Source: Clostridia bacterium (lineage in GTDB: Bacteria; Aerophobota; Aerophobia; Aerophobales; AE-B3A). Taken from it: a stretch of DNA of 25,260 bases. Below, piece after piece: positions 21,388-25,260 of the stretch. Within the stretch, counting starts at the first letter, position 1. Every line of letters begins with the position of its first letter. The position numbers were made by a program, and so were the translations under genes. Below the pieces are notes generated by a model. That model did not search any database and was not told where the DNA came from. It saw only the letters and a program-made list of their open reading frames with translations. The stretch is taken from positions 1 through 25,260 of the forward strand of contig JAUWRC010000006.1 in NCBI GenBank assembly GCA_030610745.1, given 5' to 3'.

Positions 21388-22365
21388 ATGTCCTTCAAAG
21401 ATATAAGAGGTCAACAGCAAGCCATAAAGCTCCTGCAAAAAGAGATAGCTACTTCATCTGTGGGCGGCACTTATTTATTCACCGGACCAGCCGGGGTAGG
21501 AAAGAGCCTTACTGCTTTAACTTTTGCCAAAGCCCTTAACTGCGAGAAAGGCAAAACAGACAGTTGTGATAGATGCTCTTCTTGTCGAAAGATAGAGCAC
21601 GGAAACCATCCTGATGTGCGAGTTATAACCCCGGAGAAAGACTCCATTAAGATTGAGCAAACTCGCAGTCTAAAAAGAGAGGTTGTCTATAAACTTTATG
21701 AGGGAAGAAAAAAGGTCTGGATTATAGAAAAAGCGGACAGCCTCACTCTAGAGGCAGCCAATTCCCTCCTCAAGCTCTTAGAAGAACCACCAGCAGAGGT
21801 AGTGTTAATTTTAATCAGCCAGAGCGAGGGAAAACTACTTCCTACTATTCTTTCCCGCTGCAGGATTATCCGCTTTCTACCGCTTTCTTTAAAAGAAATT
21901 GAGGAAATCATAGCCGAGCACCTGCCTCAAAACCCCGAGAAAATTCATCTATTAGCAAGACTAGCAAGAGGAAAAGTAGGAGAAGCTCTTCGTTTAATAA
22001 AAGAGGAGGGCATCCTTGAAAATAGAGAGGAGATTTTAGATAGTTTAAAAAAAGAGAGGAAAATAGAAGAGATATTTAATCTAGCTGCAAGATGGGCAAG
22101 CTATAATAAAGAAGAGTTGGAAAGAATTCTGGATATACTCTTATTCTGGTTTCGTGACCTTTTAATCTTAAAACAGGGAGGGGATAGATGGCTGATTAAC
22201 GATGATAAGACCCGCGAACTTAAAAAACAAAAGGAGAAATACTCTTTTTTGGATTTAAAGCAAATTATAGAGACAATTGAAAAAACCAGATATTATCTTA
22301 AAAGTAATGTTAATCAAAGACTAGCCCTGGAAGCTATGTGGCTAAAACTCGTATATCGTACATAG
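21388..22365 (+). CDS. holB: DNA polymerase III delta' subunit
   Basis: Clamp-loader ATPase-fold subunit. 325 residues. The Walker A GPAGVGKS (33-40) is intact. The zinc site is Cys52, Cys60, Cys63 and Cys66. The Walker B region is WIIEKADSL, sensor 1 ILISQ and the SRC motif ILSRCR (154-159). The C-terminal collar domain ends IETIEKTRYYLKSNVNQRLALEAMWL. The tmk-holB order is common in bacteria. The last residues (LVYRT) and the stop codon are encoded by the heptad array that begins at 22349, so the native C-terminus may have been altered by the repeat. A DnaX gamma/tau assignment is unlikely given the length. Confidence 0.92.
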   Translation: MSFKDIRGQQQAIKLLQKEIATSSVGGTYLFTGPAGVGKSLTALTFAKALNCEKGKTDSCDRCSSCRKIEHGNHPDVRVITPEKDSIKIEQTRSLKREVVYKLYEGRKKVWIIEKADSLTLEAANSLLKLLEEPPAEVVLILISQSEGKLLPTILSRCRIIRFLPLSLKEIEEIIAEHLPQNPEKIHLLARLARGKVGEALRLIKEEGILENREEILDSLKKERKIEEIFNLAARWASYNKEELERILDILLFWFRDLLILKQGGDRWLINDDKTRELKKQKEKYSFLDLKQIIETIEKTRYYLKSNVNQRLALEAMWLKLVYRT

Positions 22366-22469
22366 TATATCGTATATCGTGCTTCCCTCACCTTATCCCT
22401 TAAAGCTTATCCCTTACTAAACGCTAAACGCTACCCGCTATACGCTAGTTTTAGCAGGTAGCGTATAGT
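22349..22469. repeat. Large compound heptad array after holB
   Basis: 22349-22383: five TCGTATA-type units, overlapping the holB stop. 22393-22469: eleven consecutive units running from TTATCCC, TTAAAGC through ACGCTAA, ACGCTAC to AGGTAGC, GTATAGT. The second part is partly palindromic (CTATACGCTA / TAGCGTATAG). Confidence 0.68.
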
Positions 22470-22634
22470 TTTTCAATGATTTCACTCTTTCTTGTCATTG
22501 TCATTGCGAGCCTGCCAAAGGCAGGTGTGGCAATCTCGTAACAGACTCCGTAATCCCAAGAAGAGATTGCTTCGTCGCTTTGTTCCTCGCAATGACAGGT
22601 GGGACCTTGTCCCTCGCTATACGCTAGTTTTAGC
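22436..22634. repeat. Palindromic GTCATTGCGAG element flanked by 20-bp direct repeats
   Basis: GTCATTGCGAG (22500-22510) and CTCGCAATGAC (22586-22596) are perfect 11-bp inverted ends. Inside are GGCAATCTC (22529-22537) and GAGATTGC (22563-22570), plus a small CTGCC/GGCAG hairpin. Direct copies of CGCTATACGCTAGTTTTAGC lie at 22436-22455 and 22615-22634, the second providing the stop of the DUF362 gene. It is MITE-like in form; degenerate relatives are at 1311-1374. Confidence 0.65.
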
Positions 22635-23739
22635 GAATTATCTCTGTCTCGTAATTCAGGCTTCCTAATCCCATCTTCTGGCAAAGTTTCCAAAACTTGG
22701 CTGGCTCAGTGGCTGGACAAAGAGATTTTATCTTATCTTCTCCCTTCTTTATTCCTTTTTTATCCGCTCTAGACCCGGGATAAGAGGGAGCACCTATAAC
22801 TAAATCATAGCTAGCCTTATCACAAGCCAGAGGGTCCTCAGAGGCAACTATACCTATATCTGGAGTAATAGGGAGGCTGGTTCTGCCGAAACAATCACAG
22901 TCAGGAGTGATGTCGAATCCCAAATTAATAAATCCCACCTTTTCTCCAAAAATAGAAACCACTCCTTTGAAACCATCTACTAATCCCCTTTGCACATCAT
23001 AAGCAAGAACAGATGACCAGGGAACAGTAATAGCCCCTGATGGACACCAGGCAATACACTCACCGCATCCTATGCATTTTGCTGGCTCGTATTTAATTCT
23101 ATCTTCTTCCTCGTAAAAAGCTTCACCGGGGCAGACTTTAATACATCTCAAGCAGCGAGTACATTTTTCTTCATTGTAAACCGGTTTTGCCTCTGAGGCA
23201 TGCATAGCTAATTTTGTCTCCTTGGTAGCACAGCCCATAGCTATGTTCTTAATAGAGGCAGCAAAGCCGGCTGCTTCGTGAAGAGTAATGTGAGCAAGAG
23301 AAATAAGAAAGTCTGACTCATAAATAGCTCGGGCTATCTTTACCCGCTTGAATTTAGAAAATGAGGCCAGTTCTATCCATTCTCCATTAGTCCCCCTGAG
23401 GCCATCAGCAATAATAATAGGGCAGCCCATCGTCTCCCGGGTAAAACCATTTCTGGCTGCCGTCTCTAAATAACCGAATAGGGTCTCCCGAGTATGCTTA
23501 TAAAGAGTGGTTGTATCGGTTAAAAAAGGCTCACCTCCTGCCTCCTTGACTAAGTCCACGAGCTTTCGGGCAAAAATGGGATGGATATAACGAGTATTGC
23601 CTAATTCACCAAAGTGCAATTTGATGGCTACAATATCTCCGGGGTCTATCTTATCTTTTATCCCACTTCGGGAAAAGAGCTTATCTATTTTCTGCCAGGC
23701 TCCCTCGGGCTCAACCAAAAAGACCTTACTTTTTGCCAT
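22630..23739 (-). CDS. DUF362 protein with 2[4Fe-4S] ferredoxin domain
   Basis: 369 residues. The DUF362 fold occupies both ends (VAIKLHFGELGNTRYIHP, FLTDTTTLYKHTR, ISLAHITLHEAAGFAASIKNIAMGC; later DIGIVASEDPLACDKASYDLV). A ferredoxin module is inserted at about 188-236 with two CxxCxxCxxxC sets: Cys193, 196, 199 and 203, and Cys222, 225, 228 and 232. It probably carries electrons; the substrate of this family is not established. AGGAG precedes the ATG. The final stop lies in repeat sequence. Confidence 0.9.
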   Translation of the reverse strand: MAKSKVFLVEPEGAWQKIDKLFSRSGIKDKIDPGDIVAIKLHFGELGNTRYIHPIFARKLVDLVKEAGGEPFLTDTTTLYKHTRETLFGYLETAARNGFTRETMGCPIIIADGLRGTNGEWIELASFSKFKRVKIARAIYESDFLISLAHITLHEAAGFAASIKNIAMGCATKETKLAMHASEAKPVYNEEKCTRCLRCIKVCPGEAFYEEEDRIKYEPAKCIGCGECIAWCPSGAITVPWSSVLAYDVQRGLVDGFKGVVSIFGEKVGFINLGFDITPDCDCFGRTSLPITPDIGIVASEDPLACDKASYDLVIGAPSYPGSRADKKGIKKGEDKIKSLCPATEPAKFWKLCQKMGLGSLNYETEIIR

Positions 23740-23822
23740 TTCTTCTCCTTTTTCTTAAGACAAAATTATGTCTGAGTATTAACAAAATTTCTGAGTAGAG
23801 TCGAATGAAGGCAGAAACTTAT

Positions 23823-23841
23823 CTTAGGTGGGTATCCTAAG
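23823..23841 (-). terminator. Possible hairpin at the end of the alcohol dehydrogenase remnant
   Basis: CTTAGG, seven bases, CCTAAG. It overlaps the stop of the remnant frame; no strong T-run follows. Confidence 0.3.
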
Positions 23842-24377
23842 CATGCAATTTCTCTTTGTCTACTTTATACCATTTCCTGACTGTAGTCAAATACCTGATG
23901 AGAAAGTGAATCATGCCCTCCTCAATTATGCAATTGAGGAGTCTATGAGCTCGATGCCGAAAAGCCTTTTTAAGTATTTCAAGTACTTCATCGCGAGTTG
24001 CCACGCGTGGGTTGTTGGTGTAATCTGGAAGTTCCCTTATGGGATATCTCAACTGCTATAGCTTTTGCTGTGTCCATACTGGATCCACCACCAAATCCAA
24101 GAACTACGTCTATATCATGTGATCTTGCCAATTCTGTTCCCAGAGTTACGATATTAGTGGTCGGATTAGGTATTACCCCGTTAAAATGCACAAAACTTAC
24201 TCTAGTATCTGAAAGTGATTTTTTAACCCTTTCCATTACTGGTTCAAACACATTAGATACCGGCCTTGACACAAGAAGACAACGCTTCCCAAATTGAGCA
24301 ACAATATCACCAATTTCTTTTACCCTTCCATATCCAAATCTAATATCTGTTGGTTGAAAATAGTTGAATGTCTTCAC
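23837..24377 (-). pseudogene. Iron-containing alcohol dehydrogenase with large internal deletion
   Basis: GGAGG seven bases before a GTG at 24377 opens MKTFNYFQPTDIRFGYGRVKE and continues as a good group III alcohol dehydrogenase N-terminus: GVIPNPTTNIV, then the nucleotide-binding VLGFGGGSSMDTAKAIAVEI. Near 24040 the frame is lost. In another frame comes IRELPDYTNNPRVATRDEVLEILKKAF, the family's C-terminal signature (NPR-x-x-T...). About 230 residues, including the iron ligands, are missing between them, so no active enzyme can be made. After KKAF the reading continues about 40 codons to a stop at 23837. A perfect 10-bp hairpin (23918-23941) lies in that tail. Confidence 0.85.
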
Positions 24378-24390
24378 TCTACGTCCTCCA

Positions 24391-24464
24391 TATAAAAGTA
24401 TTTTATATACTTACAGCTACTTAAATTTTTTTTAAGAAGCTTTTGCTTTAAGAAGCTAAAAGCT
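24391..24464. repeat. Short palindrome and direct repeats between dehydrogenase remnant and kinase
   Basis: TATAAAA-GTA-TTTTATA (24391-24407) could be part of the promoter of the dehydrogenase remnant. TTTAAGAAGCT occurs at 24431-24441 and 24447-24457. AGCTTTT/AAAAGCT (24438-24464) forms a hairpin after the kinase gene. Confidence 0.4.
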
Positions 24465-24480
24465 GAGATACTTTCCTCTT

Positions 24481-25260
24481 TTAAACCTCCTGGTTGTTTT
24501 GGATCAAATCATGCGGCAGTTTAGGTGTGGCACCACTTTGAGAACAGACAAAGCTAGCTATCCGATTGGCATGCTTATTAATCTGATCCAGGTCATTACC
24601 CTTTAGAAATCCAAGGGTAACAGCCGCGGTAAATGCATCACCAGCTCCCACGGTATCCACAATTTTAGCCGGTGGTATACCTTTATGGGTGGAGTCTTTA
24701 CCCTGGGTATACAGACGGCTACCTTTGGGCCCTTTTGTTAAAACAATCAGTCGAAGCTCGTAACCTCGACTTACCTGGGCAAGGATTTCAGACTCCGAAC
24801 CTTTAATCTCAAGGATCCTGGACACAAGGGATAGTTCCTCATCATTGAGTTTCAAGACATTTGAGAGCTTCAGCATGGTGTCAATAATCTCTCTACTGTA
24901 GTATGACTGCCGGATATTTATATCAAACACGCGAATACAATCAGGTTTTGTTGCTTGCAAAAACTTTTGCACAGCCTTACGGGAAACATCCGAGCGCTGA
25001 CACAAAGAACCAAAGCAGACCGCATCTGTCTCGGCTGCAAGGTCTAATAGGTTTTCATTTAAGGGGATAAAATCCCAGGCTACATTTTCATGGATAGTGA
25101 AATTGGGGTTTCCGTTTTCATCCAATTTTACTGTGACTGTGCCTGTTGGATGGTCTCTGTCTATGGAGACATATTGTCGCTCAAGGCCCAATTTGTCAAG
25201 GCAGGCCAGTATTTCCCTGCCCAACTTGTCATCTCCGACACAACTGACTACCACACCCTT
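24481..25260 (-). CDS. PfkB-family sugar kinase, fructokinase-like (5' end outside window)
   Basis: The frame stays open to the window edge, so the N-terminal 35-45 residues (usually with the substrate GG motif) are missing. Visible: VVSCVGDDKLGREI, HPTGTVTVKLDENGNP, VCFGSLCQRSDVS, RVFDINIRQSYYS, NVLKLNDEELS and LTKGPKGSRLYT. The catalytic signature DTVGAGDAFTAA follows near residue 205, with its Asp base. The overall pattern matches fructokinase-like PfkB enzymes more than ribokinase, but the substrate cannot be fixed without the N-terminus. It ends about 100 bases upstream of the dehydrogenase remnant on the same strand, so the two may once have formed a carbohydrate-related unit. Confidence 0.88.
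   Translation of the reverse strand, partial: KGVVVSCVGDDKLGREILACLDKLGLERQYVSIDRDHPTGTVTVKLDENGNPNFTIHENVAWDFIPLNENLLDLAAETDAVCFGSLCQRSDVSRKAVQKFLQATKPDCIRVFDINIRQSYYSREIIDTMLKLSNVLKLNDEELSLVSRILEIKGSESEILAQVSRGYELRLIVLTKGPKGSRLYTQGKDSTHKGIPPAKIVDTVGAGDAFTAAVTLGFLKGNDLDQINKHANRIASFVCSQSGATPKLPHDLIQNNQEV

Noticed and set aside
22451..22693. 80-codon minus-strand ORF across the GTCATTGCGAG repeat
   Set aside because: It is composed of the palindromic repeat (CHCEEQSDEAIS-type translation), a recurrent artefact, and overlaps the DUF362 gene.
23918..23941. Perfect 10-bp hairpin CTCCTCAATT / AATTGAGGAG as a terminator
   Set aside because: No T-run follows on either strand; it lies in the tail of the dehydrogenase remnant and its role is unclear.

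Overview
The window is an AT-rich, gene-dense bacterial chromosome segment. It carries type II secretion/type IV pilus pseudopilins with a prepilin peptidase, a sigma-54-type promoter, and a secreted protein that looks beta-rich, so a diderm bacterium is likely. The mix of ordinary housekeeping genes with many low-complexity intergenic repeats resembles uncultivated candidate phyla of the Omnitrophota/Desantisbacteria/Aerophobetes kind. That is an impression only; no taxonomic marker here can be placed without a search. TTG and GTG starts are common.

Layout. 1-1.2 kb: prepilin peptidase and an FtsB/DivIC-like protein. 1.2-1.83 kb: three tRNA genes (Leu-UAA, initiator Met, elongator Met) separated by repeats. 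1.83-3.29 kb: a small insert bounded by a 22-bp duplication of the tRNA-Met 3' end, holding an SDH-family Clp-fold serine protease and a 56-residue basic protein. 3.3-4.57 kb: repeats, a secreted protein, and a palindrome-rich divergent control region. 4.57-5.26 kb: an XRE/S24 repressor. 5.27-9.77 kb (minus): AMMECR1-domain protein, fmt, rpsU, pnp, rpsO. 9.96-12.19 kb (minus): a four-gene pseudopilin operon of G, H, I and J type. 12.4-13.0 kb: a stand-alone receiver domain behind a sigma-54 promoter. 13.1-14.5 kb (minus): coaD and a zinc-ribbon double-Nudix protein. 14.6-18.1 kb (minus): TetR regulator and two radical SAM enzymes behind a promoter/operator. 18.5-20.5 kb (minus): a second TetR, a 44-residue membrane peptide and an MGDG-synthase-like glycosyltransferase. 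20.7-22.4 kb (plus): tmk and a DNA polymerase III delta' gene. 22.6-25.26 kb (minus): DUF362/ferredoxin protein, an internally deleted iron alcohol dehydrogenase, and a PfkB sugar kinase cut by the window end.

The most unusual feature is a set of intergenic arrays with strict 7-nt periodicity but different sequences (families built on CGTTGCT, TAGCGTA, AAGCTGT, AGTTCGT, ATATACT, TCGTATA and CTAAAAA). They are often paired as inverted arms around a core. They abut tRNA ends, and at least four genes take their stop codon from repeat sequence. The other candidate for something new is the miniature tRNA-Met insert with its protease/small-protein pair and no recombinase.

Regulation can be read unusually well. 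There are near-consensus sigma-70-type promoters at several operons, TetR-type palindromes just inside two of them, and overlapping palindromes around the S24 repressor.
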